This document shows, piece after piece, positions 25,479-36,109 of a DNA stretch of 64,000 bases. The stretch comes from RGIG4079 sp045596365 (GTDB taxonomy: Bacteria > Bacteroidota > Bacteroidia > Bacteroidales > Muribaculaceae): the NCBI GenBank assembly GCA_045596365.1, contig JAZOCE010000025.1:55611-119610 (forward strand). The letters are read 5' to 3'. A program made the position numbers and the translations under genes. The notes beneath the pieces are model-generated. The model saw nothing but the letters and a program-made list of their open reading frames with translations, searched no databases and was not told where the DNA came from. Each line of letters starts with the position of its first letter. Within the stretch, counting starts at the first letter, position 1.

Positions 25479-26888
25479 TTAGAACCTGAAATAAATGAAA
25501 CTATCTGACTGAGACTCACATGTCCATAATATGATACCCAATAAAATCCAATATATAGTAAAGCGTACAATAACATTAGAGGGCATTTTTTGTAATGGAA
25601 ATGTGTGTGTGCGAGAACACCATTCTATAATGAGGACAAATGCAACAATCCACATCGGAGTTAAGCCGGTGGGAATTGTAAATAGGTTGACACTTGTGAA
25701 TATTAATTCAAAGTAATGATATGCAAATTCAATAGATGGACTGCGGAATATTATAAATCCTATGGTTGTTATGGTAAATACAATTAAAATGGATGATATA
25801 TTCTTTAATGTTGGAAGAGTGATTTCTCGTTTGTTATTATGGATAATTCGATATATGCACATTGTCAAGGCTCCCCATAAACCCCATACAACAAAAGTCC
25901 ATGATGCTCCATGCCACAATCCTGATAAAGTAAATACAATCCCGATATTTAGAAGAGTGCGATATTTATTAATTCTATTGCCTCCTAATGGGATGTAGAT
26001 ATATTCGTGAAACCATTTCATTAAAGAGATGTGCCATCTTTGCCAAAATTCTCTCACATTCCGTGAAAAATAAGGATAATTGAAATTGTTAATTAGTTTA
26101 ATGCCAAATAATTTGGCTGTGCCAATGGCAATATCACTATATCCGGAGAAATCACCATATATTTGCATAGTGAATAATATGCCACCTAATATTAATGTTG
26201 AAGCGCCAAATTGAGATGCATAATAATCAGGCATTGAAAATATATGGTCAACAATAATCGCACAAGAATCGGCCATGGCAAGTTTTTTTACTAATCCCCA
26301 AAGAATTTGTCTTAATCCGAGTACTGCTTCATAATAATCCCATTGACGCGGTTTTGTGATTTGTGGTAATAGATTTCTTGCACTTTCAATAGGTCCGGCA
26401 ACCAATTGAGGAAAGAATGCGATAAATGTGCTAAACGCGATATAATCTTTTGTTGGAGTTATCTTGTTTTTATAAACATCAATGGAATATCCGATTGCTT
26501 GGAATGTGTAGAACGATATCCCAACTGGTAGTAATATGTCTAATGTAACCCAGTCGGCAGTCATGCCAAAAAATGAAAGAATTTCTTTGAAATTGTGGCT
26601 AAAAAAATTGAAATATTTAAAGTATATAAGTATTCCTATGTTGATAAAGATGTTAATGTATGTCCACAGTTTTTTGTTATATTTCTGTGTCGCTATTGCT
26701 GTAAAATAGGTTGTGGCTGTTGTCAAGATTATCAGAGATAGAAATCGCCAATCCCACCATCCATAAAATAGATAGCTTACACCCAATAGAAAAACATTCT
26801 GTAGCTGAGTGTATTTCTTGAATGCATACCAATATATTAGAAATACGATAGGGAGAAATATTGCAAACTCAATACTATTAAATGACAT
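25479..26888 (-). CDS. MBOAT family O-acyltransferase (AlgI/PatA-like)
   Basis: A 469-residue polytopic protein with the AlgI-type opening ([20 protein letters not shown]) and the conserved block [20 protein letters not shown]. The invariant His lies in [15 protein letters not shown] (about residue 326). It is predicted to carry acyl groups across the inner membrane to a polysaccharide. It overlaps the upstream aminotransferase by 11 bases and is followed by the SGNH-like partner, within the dTDP-amino sugar operon. Confidence 0.9.
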   Translation of the reverse strand: MSFNSIEFAIFLPIVFLIYWYAFKKYTQLQNVFLLGVSYLFYGWWDWRFLSLIILTTATTYFTAIATQKYNKKLWTYINIFINIGILIYFKYFNFFSHNFKEILSFFGMTADWVTLDILLPVGISFYTFQAIGYSIDVYKNKITPTKDYIAFSTFIAFFPQLVAGPIESARNLLPQITKPRQWDYYEAVLGLRQILWGLVKKLAMADSCAIIVDHIFSMPDYYASQFGASTLILGGILFTMQIYGDFSGYSDIAIGTAKLFGIKLINNFNYPYFSRNVREFWQRWHISLMKWFHEYIYIPLGGNRINKYRTLLNIGIVFTLSGLWHGASWTFVVWGLWGALTMCIYRIIHNNKREITLPTLKNISSILIVFTITTIGFIIFRSPSIEFAYHYFELIFTSVNLFTIPTGLTPMWIVAFVLIIEWCSRTHTFPLQKMPSNVIVRFTIYWILLGIILWTCESQSDSFIYFRF

Positions 26889-28014
26889 TGTCTTTGTATT
26901 GGTTTATGATATTTGCAATTTCGTGAGCATCAGAAAGAGATGTGCAACGAGTAATCGGTAGGCTTACGACTTCATTGCTTAACATTTCGGTAATTGGCAA
27001 ATAGAGATGAGAATATTGCTTGTAGCAAGGTTGTAAATGAGGAGGAGTCGCATAATGTATTGCAGTTTCAACTCCATTATTAGAGAGGTATTGACGGAAA
27101 TTCTCGCGATTTTTTACTCTTACAACGTATTGATGCCAAACTGTTTGTGTTGGATTGTCGTTTAGAGGCTTAATAACTTCATGGCTTGTTATGTTTTTGT
27201 CGTAAATCTCGGCAATTGATTGTCTATAACTATTCTCTTCAGTAATATGTTTTAACTTAACGTTCAGAATAGCTGCTTGCATAGGGTCAAGACGACAATT
27301 GAGTCCTGTGTATATATTGTGATATTGTCGGTCGCTGCCATAATTGCGCAATGCTGTTACAGCATCAGCAAGTTCTTTATCATGAGTAATCACAGCACCT
27401 GCATCGCCGAGAGCTCCAATATTTTTTGTGGGATAGAAACTGAAAGCACCTGCATCACCTAATGCACCGGTTTTACGAGAGCCATGTAACCCATCACAAG
27501 AGGCAATAGCTCCTATTGCTTGAGCATTATCTTCAATGACTTTAAGATTATATTTTTTTGCAATATCTACTAATTGCTCATCCCAACAGACTCTTCCATA
27601 AAGATGTACCGGCATTATAGCTCGAGTGCGTGGTGTTATAGATTGTTTAATGAGGTTACTATCAAGATTATGCGTAAATAGATTGGGCTCTACAAAAACA
27701 GGATTTAACCCATTATCTGTAATAGCGAGTATTGATGCAATATAAGTATTGGCAGGAACAATTATTTCATCTCCTTTTGAAAAAACACCTAATTCAAGAT
27801 ACCCACGAATAATTAATCTCAAGGCGTCTAATCCATTGCTTACGCCAATAGAATATGGCGCATTGCAAATAGTCGCAAGATTTTGTTCAAAATTAGTAAC
27901 TTCTTCACCTCCAATGTATCTACCACTTTCAATAACACGAGTGGTTACATGTTTTATCTCATCAAAATAAGGTTTATTAATTATGCCAAGATCCAGAAAA
28001 GTATATTTTTTCAT
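26878..28014 (-). CDS. DegT/DnrJ/EryC1/StrS aminotransferase, FdtB/QdtB-like
   Basis: A 378-residue PLP-dependent sugar aminotransferase. The PLP Lys is in [20 protein letters not shown], and other landmarks are [15 protein letters not shown] and MPVHLYGR. Next to rmlA/rmlB homologues and FdtA-like ketoisomerases it should aminate a dTDP-3-keto-6-deoxyhexose at C3, giving dTDP-Fuc3N or dTDP-Qui3N. An N-acetyltransferase (FdtC/QdtC) was not found nearby. Confidence 0.87.
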   Translation of the reverse strand: MKKYTFLDLGIINKPYFDEIKHVTTRVIESGRYIGGEEVTNFEQNLATICNAPYSIGVSNGLDALRLIIRGYLELGVFSKGDEIIVPANTYIASILAITDNGLNPVFVEPNLFTHNLDSNLIKQSITPRTRAIMPVHLYGRVCWDEQLVDIAKKYNLKVIEDNAQAIGAIASCDGLHGSRKTGALGDAGAFSFYPTKNIGALGDAGAVITHDKELADAVTALRNYGSDRQYHNIYTGLNCRLDPMQAAILNVKLKHITEENSYRQSIAEIYDKNITSHEVIKPLNDNPTQTVWHQYVVRVKNRENFRQYLSNNGVETAIHYATPPHLQPCYKQYSHLYLPITEMLSNEVVSLPITRCTSLSDAHEIANIINQYKDNVI

Positions 28015-28016
28015 TT

Positions 28017-28463
28017 TTAATCTCGATGTATTTTTGTCGCGGTTAATTCTATGAATTTGTCATAATCACGTACATAATCCGGTTCAGAAAACTCATGTGA
28101 TGTAAGAACAAGGCAGACGGAGCCTGATGAGAAATTATCAAGACTTCTCCATATTCCAGCTGGAATATAAAGTGCTTGATATGGACGATTAAGTGTGAAT
28201 CGTTGCGTAGAATGTCCGTCAGTCAATGTTACATCAAAACATCCGCTTGCTGCTATAATAAATTCTTGGGCCTCATGGTGAGAGTGTCCGCCTCGTTCTG
28301 CATCTCCAGGTATGTCATAAAGATAAAATATGCGTCGTATATTGAAGGGAAACTTATCAGTATTTTCTATTACTGATAAAGAGCCATTTTCATGAGAATG
28401 TTTATCAAGTGTAATGATATAACAATCTTTTAATAGCGATATTTCGTGATTATTTAAGCTCAT
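28017..28463 (-). CDS. FdtA/QdtA-like dTDP-sugar 3,4-ketoisomerase, copy 1
   Basis: A 148-residue cupin of the WxcM/FdtA family. The metal-free active-site run [18 protein letters not shown] keeps the H-x-H pair typical of FdtA, followed by DVTLTDG and the [18 protein letters not shown] block. It converts dTDP-4-keto-6-deoxyglucose to a 3-keto isomer. Its 5' end overlaps the second copy by 14 bases. Confidence 0.85.
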   Translation of the reverse strand: MSLNNHEISLLKDCYIITLDKHSHENGSLSVIENTDKFPFNIRRIFYLYDIPGDAERGGHSHHEAQEFIIAASGCFDVTLTDGHSTQRFTLNRPYQALYIPAGIWRSLDNFSSGSVCLVLTSHEFSEPDYVRDYDKFIELTATKIHRD

Positions 28464-28875
28464 TGTTTAAAATTGATTTATATGATTCATAATCACGGAT
28501 ATAGTCGTTTTCATCATATGTGGTTGAAGATAGAACGATTGCAACGGAGTTGGTTGAAAAGTTGTCAATCTCTCTCCATGTTAAAGGAGGAACATATAAT
28601 CCATAATATGAGCGAGACATGTGAAAACGTTTAGTCTCATTGCCGTCTTTTAATACGACATCAAAACTTCCGGATAGGGCAACTATTAGTTCGTGCTGAG
28701 TGCGAAATGCGTGTCCATCACGATATTGTCCGCCTGGAACGTCGTATATCCAATAAACACGTGCTATATCAAATGTCACGTGTGTTTGATTTTGAATAAA
28801 CGATAAATTCCCGCGTCTATCGCAAATTTTAGGTAAATCAATTATTTTAGCTTCACTCAATGCCATTTTCGGCAA
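28450..28875 (-). CDS. FdtA/WxcM-like cupin, copy 2 with altered active site
   Basis: A 141-residue paralogue of the neighbouring ketoisomerase, with the same order of motifs ([17 protein letters not shown], then [16 protein letters not shown]). The active-site segment reads [12 protein letters not shown]: the second His of the H-x-H pair is replaced by Phe. It may form a heteromer with copy 1, have another stereochemical outcome or be catalytically weak. It overlaps rfbA by 23 bases and shares its operon. Confidence 0.8.
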   Translation of the reverse strand: MPKMALSEAKIIDLPKICDRRGNLSFIQNQTHVTFDIARVYWIYDVPGGQYRDGHAFRTQHELIVALSGSFDVVLKDGNETKRFHMSRSYYGLYVPPLTWREIDNFSTNSVAIVLSSTTYDENDYIRDYESYKSILNNELK

Positions 28876-29734
28876 GATTTAAAAGATATTGTCCGTAACT
28901 ATTGGCTTTCATAGGCTCTGCAACTTTACGCAATTGTTTTTCGTTAATAAATCCGCGACGAAATGCAATTTCTTCAAGAACTGCGACCTTAAATCCTTGA
29001 CGTTTCTCTATTGTTTCAATAAAGTTAGATGCTTCCATTAATGAGTCGTTTGTACCTGTATCTAACCATGCAAAACCGCGGCCAAGTCGTTTCACATTTA
29101 GTAATCCTTTTTCTAAATACACTTGGTTTACTGATGTTATTTCAAGTTCGCCACGTGCTGATGGTTTTACATTTTTAGCTACTTGTACTACATCATTTGG
29201 GTAAAAGTATAGACCAACAACAGCATTGTTTGATTCCGGCTTTTGTGGCTTTTCGACTATAGAGTATGCTTTGCCATCAGCATTGAATGTTACAACTCCA
29301 TATCGTTGAGGATCTTGTACGGGATAAGCAAACACTGTCGCTTCTCCATTTTCAGCAATGTTTACTGCATCGTTTAGCATTGCGGTAAAGCCTTGACCAT
29401 AGAAAATATTATCGCCAAGCACAAGGCATACATTGTCATCGCCAATAAATTCTTCCCCTATTAAGAACGCTTGAGCTAATCCTTCGGGACGTGGTTGCTC
29501 GGCATATTCAAAACGTACTCCGATATCGCTACCATCTCCAAGTAATCGTTTGAACATTGGTAAATCGGTAGGGGTTGATATAATCAAGATGTCCTTAATC
29601 CCTGCAAGCATTAAGACCGAAATGGGATAATACACCATCGGTTTGTCATATATGGGAATAAGCTGCTTTGAAATTCCTTTTGTAATAGGGTAGAGACGTG
29701 TTCCTGCTCCACCTGCGAGTACTATGCCTTTCAT
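28853..29734 (-). CDS. rfbA: Glucose-1-phosphate thymidylyltransferase
   Basis: A 293-residue nucleotidyltransferase with the signature [22 protein letters not shown] (residues 3-24), the LGDNIFYG magnesium motif and the [11 protein letters not shown] block. It makes dTDP-glucose from dTTP and glucose-1-phosphate. Length and motifs are normal for RmlA/RfbA. It lies just downstream of rfbB. Confidence 0.95.
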   Translation of the reverse strand: MKGIVLAGGAGTRLYPITKGISKQLIPIYDKPMVYYPISVLMLAGIKDILIISTPTDLPMFKRLLGDGSDIGVRFEYAEQPRPEGLAQAFLIGEEFIGDDNVCLVLGDNIFYGQGFTAMLNDAVNIAENGEATVFAYPVQDPQRYGVVTFNADGKAYSIVEKPQKPESNNAVVGLYFYPNDVVQVAKNVKPSARGELEITSVNQVYLEKGLLNVKRLGRGFAWLDTGTNDSLMEASNFIETIEKRQGFKVAVLEEIAFRRGFINEKQLRKVAEPMKANSYGQYLLNLAENGIE

Positions 29735-29741
29735 TTGAGTA

Positions 29742-30944
29742 TTATTTTCGGTTGTTATACATTTCGTTGTAATAATTTTGATATTCCCCTGATGTTACGC
29801 TTTCAACCCATTCTTGGTTATCAAGATACCATCTGATTGTTTTCTCAATACCTATACTGAATGGCGTTTCGGGGAACCATCCAAGTTCAACAGCAATTTT
29901 GGTGGGATCAATTGCATATCTCATATCATGTCCAGGACGGTCGGCAACGTATGTGATGAGACTGTTGTTAATATCGTTAAGATTACATTTTAGCAATTCT
30001 TGATATTTAGGCTCTTCTCGCATTATGCGGGCGATAATCTCAATGACAGTGGTTACGATATTGATATTTTGTTCTTCATTGAATCCGCCAACGTTATATA
30101 TTTCTCCGATGCGTCCATTGCGGAGTACCATATCGATTGCTTTGGCATGGTCTTCTACGTATAACCAATCTCTTACGTTTTCCCCTTTACCATAAACAGG
30201 GAGTGATTTTCCTTCAAGGATATTTTTGATGATTAGCGGTATTAGTTTTTCCGGGAAATGATATGGTCCATAGTTATTACTGCAACGTGTAATGTTTATG
30301 GGCATGCCATACGTTTCGTGGTATGCAAGTGTGATGAGGTCAGCACCAGTTTTAGCAGCAGAATATGGAGAACGAGGGGCTAACGGTGTCGTTTCAGTAA
30401 AAAATCCTTTGCCAAATGTTTTTAAATCAGTACGACCTTCGATAACTTTTGCGACTTCATCAGAGACATCTAATGGTTGTGCTGAATCAAAGTCCTTAGG
30501 AAGAGAACCATATACTTCATCAGTACTGATTTGTAAATATTTTTTACCTTCTTTATATTTATGATTGCCGTTTTCATCTTTCCCTAAATACCATGCATTG
30601 CGTGCACAGTCAAGCATATTTTGAGTGCCAAGAATGTTTGTTTCAAGGAATAGTCGAGGATTTGTAATGCTTCTGTCAACGTGAGATTCTGCCGCAAAAT
30701 TTACGATATAGTCGGGATTGTGTTTTGCAATTAGCTCAGACATGAGTTCTCGATCGCCAATATCGCCTTTGATAAAAGTTACATTCGGTAATTCCATTTC
30801 ATCTTTTATGGTTAATGGATTACCTGCATAGGTTAATGCGTCAAGAATTACAATCTCAACATCATTACCCCATTTCTTTAAAATGTATTTTACAAAGTTT
30901 GCACCTATAAATCCGGCAGCGCCTGTAACTAAATATTTCTTCAT
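29742..30944 (-). CDS. rfbB: dTDP-glucose 4,6-dehydratase
   Basis: A 400-residue extended SDR with [12 protein letters not shown] at the N terminus, [12 protein letters not shown], the catalytic STDEVYG and YSAAK, and [16 protein letters not shown]. It is about 50 residues longer than typical RmlB because of an inserted loop after [10 protein letters not shown], common in Bacteroidales. It forms dTDP-4-keto-6-deoxyglucose, the branch point for the amino sugar made by the following genes. No rfbC or rfbD is present in this operon. Confidence 0.94.
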   Translation of the reverse strand: MKKYLVTGAAGFIGANFVKYILKKWGNDVEIVILDALTYAGNPLTIKDEMELPNVTFIKGDIGDRELMSELIAKHNPDYIVNFAAESHVDRSITNPRLFLETNILGTQNMLDCARNAWYLGKDENGNHKYKEGKKYLQISTDEVYGSLPKDFDSAQPLDVSDEVAKVIEGRTDLKTFGKGFFTETTPLAPRSPYSAAKTGADLITLAYHETYGMPINITRCSNNYGPYHFPEKLIPLIIKNILEGKSLPVYGKGENVRDWLYVEDHAKAIDMVLRNGRIGEIYNVGGFNEEQNINIVTTVIEIIARIMREEPKYQELLKCNLNDINNSLITYVADRPGHDMRYAIDPTKIAVELGWFPETPFSIGIEKTIRWYLDNQEWVESVTSGEYQNYYNEMYNNRK

Positions 30945-30956
30945 TTTAATAGATGA

Positions 30957-32621
30957 TTATTGGTATAAGTAGCGTTTGATTGAACGTTTTGGCGTTTTTT
31001 CAAACTCATTAGGGATTAATTGTATGCGGTCAATTTTTTCGTAAGGAGCTACAAGTTTGTTTAGCTCAATGCGCACTCGTTCCATTTCTTCCGGTAGTTT
31101 ATCGATAGTAATGCCGACTTCGTCCATTGTTTCGTAGTCGGGATAGACAAGTGCAACGAGGTGATTTTTTCGCTCTACAATTAGACTTTCTGCTACATAT
31201 AGCATATTGTTGAGTTTGGCTTCAATCTCTTCAGGGTAAATGTTTTGACCATTAGAGGTAAGAATCATCGTCTTATAACGTCCTTTGATGAAAATAGTAC
31301 CATCGGCAGAACGTGTCCCCATATCGCCTGTGTGTAGCCATCCATCGTCATCAAGCACAGCATTTGTTGCTTCAGGGTTTTTATAATAGCCCTTCATCAC
31401 GTTTTCTCCTTTGACGCATATTTCGCCTGGAATATTTTCAGGATCGGGACTATCAATGCGTGATTCCATAATGCCTTGGAGTGTACGTCCCGAAGATAAA
31501 CATTGGAATTGGCGCCATGGAGTGTGGCTGATGAGTGGACCACATTCAGTCATGCCATATCCCACAGTGAATGGGAATTTAATACGATGAAGGAATTCTT
31601 CAACTTCGTGGTTAAGAGGAGCACCACCAACAATGATTTCTTCAAATTCACCACCAAATGCTTCTACAAGTTTTTTGCGTATGCGGGCGCATATTGCAGA
31701 ATCTAAGAATGGTATTGCCAAAGCCCAGCGCATAGCTTGCTTGGTAATCATTGGAAGAATTTCTTTGCGATATATTTTTTCTAAAATCAGCGGAACGCAG
31801 ATAACAAGATTAGGCCTTACATCGTTTAATGCTTTAAGAAGCAATTTTGGCGATGGGAGTTTGCCAAATAATGTAATATGAGTGCCTATTGCAAGAGGCG
31901 CAAGCATGTCAAAAGTACAGCCGTAGGCATGGGCCAAAGGAAGGAATGACAAACATTTAGAGCCTGGATAATGCAAACGAGATTGTATGCCGTAGATAAC
32001 ATTACCGCATAAGTTGTTAAGAGTAAGCATAACGCCTTTAGAGAAGCCTGTTGTGCCTGATGTGTAATTGATTACTGCAAGGGAATCTTGTGGCAAAACT
32101 GGATATTTAACATCTCGTTCATTAAAGCCTTTTTTATATGCATCGTTAAATATGTTGTCGAGATTTTTCAAAAGATTAGCTATGAAATTATCTTCAGGAT
32201 ATCTTTCGGCATGAACACTTAAATTGTCAAGAGATATAGCGGCCTTTAGCTTTGGCATCTTTTCAAACTCAAATGTCTCCCATAGATGGTTGGTGACAAA
32301 TAGTATCTCTGCATCTGAGTGATTTATGATATGCTGGGCATCCTTGGGATTGAATTCTTGCAACACCGGAACAATAACAGCTCCATAGGTTATAGTTGAC
32401 ATGAATATTGTAACCCAAGTAGTTGTGTTTTTCCCCATTAATGCTATTTTATCGCCTTTTTTTATGCCGGCTTGTTCATAGAAAAGGTGATAGCGAGCCA
32501 CTGTGCGAGCAAAATCGCAGTATGTCATGGTATCGCCTGTTATATAATCCGTTAAAGCCGGAAGTTCCCAATTGTCTTTAAAACTATTGGCGTATATAGT
32601 TAATAAATTCTCATTGAGCAT
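30957..32621 (-). CDS. AMP-binding long-chain acyl-CoA synthetase-like enzyme
   Basis: A 554-residue ANL-superfamily enzyme with the P-loop INYTSGTTGFSKGVMLT, the VGYGMTECGPL adenylate motif, the GWLHTGDMG hinge region and the C-terminal KTPKRSIKRYLY Lys. It should activate a fatty acid as acyl-AMP and then as a thioester. It is the first gene of the operon that continues into rfbB 12 bases later, so it might supply acyl groups to the sugar pathway; a general fatty-acid role is equally possible. Confidence 0.85.
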   Translation of the reverse strand: MLNENLLTIYANSFKDNWELPALTDYITGDTMTYCDFARTVARYHLFYEQAGIKKGDKIALMGKNTTTWVTIFMSTITYGAVIVPVLQEFNPKDAQHIINHSDAEILFVTNHLWETFEFEKMPKLKAAISLDNLSVHAERYPEDNFIANLLKNLDNIFNDAYKKGFNERDVKYPVLPQDSLAVINYTSGTTGFSKGVMLTLNNLCGNVIYGIQSRLHYPGSKCLSFLPLAHAYGCTFDMLAPLAIGTHITLFGKLPSPKLLLKALNDVRPNLVICVPLILEKIYRKEILPMITKQAMRWALAIPFLDSAICARIRKKLVEAFGGEFEEIIVGGAPLNHEVEEFLHRIKFPFTVGYGMTECGPLISHTPWRQFQCLSSGRTLQGIMESRIDSPDPENIPGEICVKGENVMKGYYKNPEATNAVLDDDGWLHTGDMGTRSADGTIFIKGRYKTMILTSNGQNIYPEEIEAKLNNMLYVAESLIVERKNHLVALVYPDYETMDEVGITIDKLPEEMERVRIELNKLVAPYEKIDRIQLIPNEFEKTPKRSIKRYLYQ

Positions 32622-32652
32622 AATAACTCTAATTTAAATTATTCCTTTACTA

Positions 32653-32684
32653 CAAAGGAACACAATAATTGGCGAATATGCAAC
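32653..32684 (-). promoter_or_regulatory. Probable promoter of the eight-gene acyl/dTDP-sugar operon
   Basis: On the minus strand, GTTG (32681-32684), 20 bases, TTCCTTTG (32653-32660): one mismatch from the -7 consensus. All genes down to 24411 follow with overlaps or gaps below 16 bases. Confidence 0.5.
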
Positions 32685-32736
32685 TTTTTAAATAATTATT
32701 GTGTGCAATGAATGATGTATTGTGCATTAAACTTAC

Positions 32737-32744
32737 TAACTTTG
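32737..32744 (+). promoter_or_regulatory. -7 box of mtaB
   Basis: TAACTTTG, a perfect -7 element, 22 bases before the preferred ATG at 32767. Confidence 0.55.
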
Positions 32745-32766
32745 TGCTGTAAATTTATTGTTTAGA

Positions 32767-34086
32767 ATGATTGATAATACTACATTTGAGAATTATACAG
32801 CATCGTTTCACACGTTTGGATGTAAGCTTAATTTTGCTGAAACGTCAACAGTGGCAAAACTATTTGCAGATAAAGGCATTAGACGCATTCAAGCGGGGGA
32901 GATGCCTGATATATGCGTTGTTAATACATGTAGTGTTACCGAGTTGGCTGATAAAAAATGCCGTCAATCAATACGCTCTCTTCATAAAAAATATCCAGAA
33001 GCGGCAATAATTGTAACCGGTTGTTATGCTCAATTAAAGAGTGATGAGGTGGCATCTCTTCCCGGAGTGGTAATTGTTGCAGGAACCGATCGCAAACTTG
33101 AACTTGCCAATTATCTTGATGAATGGCTAAAAACGCATGAACCTCGTACACTTGTAACTCCCACAAAAAATATTAGAATATTTTCTCCCTCGTGTTCACG
33201 TGGAGATCGCACACGATATTTTCTGAAGGTACAAGACGGGTGTGATTATTTTTGCACTTATTGTACCATCCCAATGGCTCGCGGTCGCAGTCGCTCGGGC
33301 AGTATTGGTGAACTTGTTACTCAAGCTCGTCAGGTAGCAATGGATGGTGGTAAAGAAATTGTTATTACAGGAGTAAATATAGGCGATTTTGGAAAAGGTC
33401 GCGAAGATACATTCTTTGACTTGATTAAGGCTCTTGATGAAGTTGACGGGATTGAACGTTATCGCATATCTTCAATCGAACCTAATCTTTTGACAGATGA
33501 AATTATAGAATGGGTTGCCGGCTCAAAACGCTTTATGCCTCATTTTCACATTCCGTTGCAAAGTGGAAATGATGAGGTGTTAAAGTTGATGCATCGTCAT
33601 TATGACACTGCTCTATTTCGCTCTAAGGTAGAGAAAATCAGAGCAACTATTCCTGATGCGTTTATTGGCGTTGATTTGATTGTTGGAGCAAGAGGTGAGA
33701 CGTTAGAACGATTTGAAAGTTCTCGCGAATTTGTTGAATCTCTTGATATTTCACGCTTGCACATATTTACTTATTCAGAACGCCCGGGAACTAAGGCGTT
33801 GAATATCGAACATATCGTAGATCAAGCAGAGAAACATCGTCGCACTCGCATCATGCTTGACATCTCTGAACGCAAATTACAAAAGTTTAGTAATCGTTTC
33901 ATAGGGACACAACGCTTGGTATTGTTGGAACATCCACGTCGAGGCAAACCTATGAGTGGATTTACCGATAATTATTTAAAAGTTGAGGTTAACCCGAATC
34001 CGGAATTATCAAACAAAGTTGTTCCGGTAGCATTGAAATCATTGATTGGTATGGGCGAAGAAATAAAAGGGGAGGTGCAACTATGA
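32767..34086 (+). CDS. mtaB: tRNA t6A37 methylthiotransferase MtaB
   Basis: A radical-SAM enzyme of about 439 residues. The three N-terminal Cys of the MTTase domain lie in HTFGCKLN, VNTCSVT and VTGCYAQL; the radical-SAM triad is in DGCDYFCTYC; a C-terminal TRAM-like part follows. It adds a methylthio group to threonylcarbamoyl-A37 of tRNAs reading ANN codons. The frame opens at a TTG (32758), but the ATG at 32767 fits better. It overlaps the next gene by four bases. Confidence 0.93.
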   Translation: MIDNTTFENYTASFHTFGCKLNFAETSTVAKLFADKGIRRIQAGEMPDICVVNTCSVTELADKKCRQSIRSLHKKYPEAAIIVTGCYAQLKSDEVASLPGVVIVAGTDRKLELANYLDEWLKTHEPRTLVTPTKNIRIFSPSCSRGDRTRYFLKVQDGCDYFCTYCTIPMARGRSRSGSIGELVTQARQVAMDGGKEIVITGVNIGDFGKGREDTFFDLIKALDEVDGIERYRISSIEPNLLTDEIIEWVAGSKRFMPHFHIPLQSGNDEVLKLMHRHYDTALFRSKVEKIRATIPDAFIGVDLIVGARGETLERFESSREFVESLDISRLHIFTYSERPGTKALNIEHIVDQAEKHRRTRIMLDISERKLQKFSNRFIGTQRLVLLEHPRRGKPMSGFTDNYLKVEVNPNPELSNKVVPVALKSLIGMGEEIKGEVQL

Positions 34087-34994
34087 AAGGATTTAAATAT
34101 TTGCCCTTGAAGTGGGTTTTGTCAGGTGTGTCATACTTGCCATTTTGGGCTCTTTATGGCATTGCAGATTTCTTGTTTGTTGTATTGCGATATATTGTCC
34201 GCTATCGATATAAGGTGGTTAGCAAAAATATAAACGAATCATTCTCCGATAAGACAGAAAAAGAACGAAAAATAATTATTCGTAAATTTTATCGACAGTT
34301 TGCCGATTATTTTGTTGAAACAATTAAGCTTAATCACATCAGCGATGAACAGATGCGTCGACGAGTAACTTTTGATGGTGTTGATGTGATTGATGAAATG
34401 GTAGCTGAAGGAAAATCGGTTGTAGTATATTTGTCTCATTGTGGAAATTGGGAGTGGATTCCTTCGATAACCTTGTGGACACGCCATGAGATAAGAAAAG
34501 ATCTTCAGTTTTGTCAAGTTTACCGCCCATTGAAAAATGAGTGGTTTGACAAATATTTCTTACACCTTCGCAGTCGCTTCAACTCCTTGTCCTTCCAGAA
34601 ACGCACAGTATTGAGGGACTTGTTGCGATTGCGTCGTGATAATATGCCAAGTGTTACCGGATTTATGAGCGACCAAAAACCGAGCAAAGGTGATGAACAA
34701 TATGTAACGATGTTCCTTAATCACCCCACTGCAATAATTACCGGGACAGAGACAATTGCTCGTAAATTGCAAATGGGAGTTGTGTATCTGGATATAAAGA
34801 AACCTCGTCGCGGGCATTATCATGTGAGTACACAATTAATAACTAAAGATGCTTCTAAAGAGCCCGAAATGTCAATTACTGCAATTTATGCACGTTTGCT
34901 TGAGCAGACAATCATTGATACACCTCACATTTGGTTGTGGTCTCACAAACGATGGAAAAATAAAGTAACATTACCCACCGCAACAAATGAATAA
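34083..34994 (+). CDS. LpxL/HtrB-type lipid A (KDO) acyltransferase
   Basis: A 303-residue lysophospholipid acyltransferase family protein with an N-terminal hydrophobic anchor. It has the catalytic H-x4-E motif LSHCGNWEW (residues about 118-126) and FMSDQKPSKGDEQYVTMFLN. It adds a secondary acyl chain to lipid A at the inner membrane. The ATG lies in the last codons of mtaB, and the gene overlaps the following glycosyltransferase by eight bases. Confidence 0.87.
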   Translation: MKGFKYLPLKWVLSGVSYLPFWALYGIADFLFVVLRYIVRYRYKVVSKNINESFSDKTEKERKIIIRKFYRQFADYFVETIKLNHISDEQMRRRVTFDGVDVIDEMVAEGKSVVVYLSHCGNWEWIPSITLWTRHEIRKDLQFCQVYRPLKNEWFDKYFLHLRSRFNSLSFQKRTVLRDLLRLRRDNMPSVTGFMSDQKPSKGDEQYVTMFLNHPTAIITGTETIARKLQMGVVYLDIKKPRRGHYHVSTQLITKDASKEPEMSITAIYARLLEQTIIDTPHIWLWSHKRWKNKVTLPTATNE

Positions 34995-35991
34995 CGATAA
35001 GCCGATAGCGGTAATCATATTAAATTGGAATGGAGAGACTCTTTTACAAGAGTTCCTACCTAAAGTTATAGCTACAACTGATAATGATATTGCAGATATT
35101 ATTGTCGTTGATAATGGTAGTTCCGATAACTCAGTAGCGTTGCTTGATCAGGAATTCCCAAAAGTGCAATTAATTAAGTTCTCAGAGAACTATGGATTTG
35201 CCGAGGGGTATAACAGGGCAATAGAATTAACGCAATATAAATACACTGTGTTGCTTAATTCCGATGTGGCAACGGCCGATGGCTGGCTTGTTCCGTTGTA
35301 TGATTATATGGAGCAACATCCTGAGGTGGGGGCGTGCCAACCAAGATTATTGTCTTATAAAGAGCCTGAAATGTTTGAATATGCAGGAGCTTCAGGCGGT
35401 TTTATTGACAAAAATGGTTATCCCTATTGTCGTGGACGACTGTTTGCTACGGTTGAAAAGGATAATCATCAATATGATGATGTAATTTCGGTATTTTGGG
35501 CAACCGGTGCCGCATTGATGGTGCGTTCATCGCTATATTTGTCTGTTGGCGGTCTTGATAAAGATTTCTTTGCCCACATGGAGGAGATTGACCTATGTTG
35601 GCGCATTTTGCTTGCCGGATATGATATAAAAGTTATTCCGCAAAGTGTGGCATATCATCTTGGTGGGGGCAGTCTCCCTGCTTCAAATCCACGCAAAACC
35701 TATCTTAATTTCCGCAATAATTTGCTTTTATTGCATAAGAATTTGCCTGACTCCACACGCAGTCGCAAATTATTTATTCGTCGCCTATATGACACAATAG
35801 CATGGGCAAAATTTATGCTGACTTTTGATTTCAAGAATGCTAATGCTATACTGAAAGCGCACAACGATTTTCGTCGTATGAGACGAGCCTACACATCGCA
35901 TCCCGACGTGGACCTGCTTGATGCTCGCGCCGACACCCATCGAAACATAATCCTCGACTACTACCTGCGAGGTAGTAAAACCTGGAAGTAA
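34987..35991 (+). CDS. Glycosyltransferase family 2, rhamnosyltransferase-like
   Basis: A 334-residue GT2 enzyme: VIILNWNGETLLQEFLP, the VVDNGSSDNSV block, LLNSDVATADGWL (DxD region) and FAHMEEIDLCWRILLAGY. This is the WbbL-like subclass that often transfers rhamnose or other deoxy sugars to cell-envelope glycans. It is coupled to mtaB and the lipid A acyltransferase in one transcript. Confidence 0.87.
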   Translation: MNNDKPIAVIILNWNGETLLQEFLPKVIATTDNDIADIIVVDNGSSDNSVALLDQEFPKVQLIKFSENYGFAEGYNRAIELTQYKYTVLLNSDVATADGWLVPLYDYMEQHPEVGACQPRLLSYKEPEMFEYAGASGGFIDKNGYPYCRGRLFATVEKDNHQYDDVISVFWATGAALMVRSSLYLSVGGLDKDFFAHMEEIDLCWRILLAGYDIKVIPQSVAYHLGGGSLPASNPRKTYLNFRNNLLLLHKNLPDSTRSRKLFIRRLYDTIAWAKFMLTFDFKNANAILKAHNDFRRMRRAYTSHPDVDLLDARADTHRNIILDYYLRGSKTWK

Positions 35992-36004
35992 ATACTAATA
36001 TATA

Positions 36005-36071
36005 TCAAATAAATGTGTGAAATATTCAAATAAATTCAGTATCTTTGCCGAAATTTCAAATAAATATTTGA
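36005..36071 (+). promoter_or_regulatory. Promoter with three copies of a 16-bp palindromic operator-like motif
   Basis: TCAAATAAATGTGTGA at 36005-36020 covers the -33 position. A half site, TCAAATAAAT, lies at 36026-36035, and a full TCAAATAAATATTTGA at 36056-36071 lies just past the expected start. The -7 box TATCTTTG is at 36040-36047. Starts are 21 and 30 bases apart, close to whole helical turns. Matching sites lie at 38479 and 43524. Probable binding sites of the nearby HTH protein. Confidence 0.6.
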
Positions 36072-36109
36072 ATGAAGGTTGAAAAATATTGAATTTATTA
36101 ATGAATATA

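Noticed and set aside
29742..30944. Rhamnose (rmlABCD) pathway
   Set aside because: rfbC and rfbD homologues are missing; FdtA-like and FdtB-like genes take their place, so an amino sugar is more likely.
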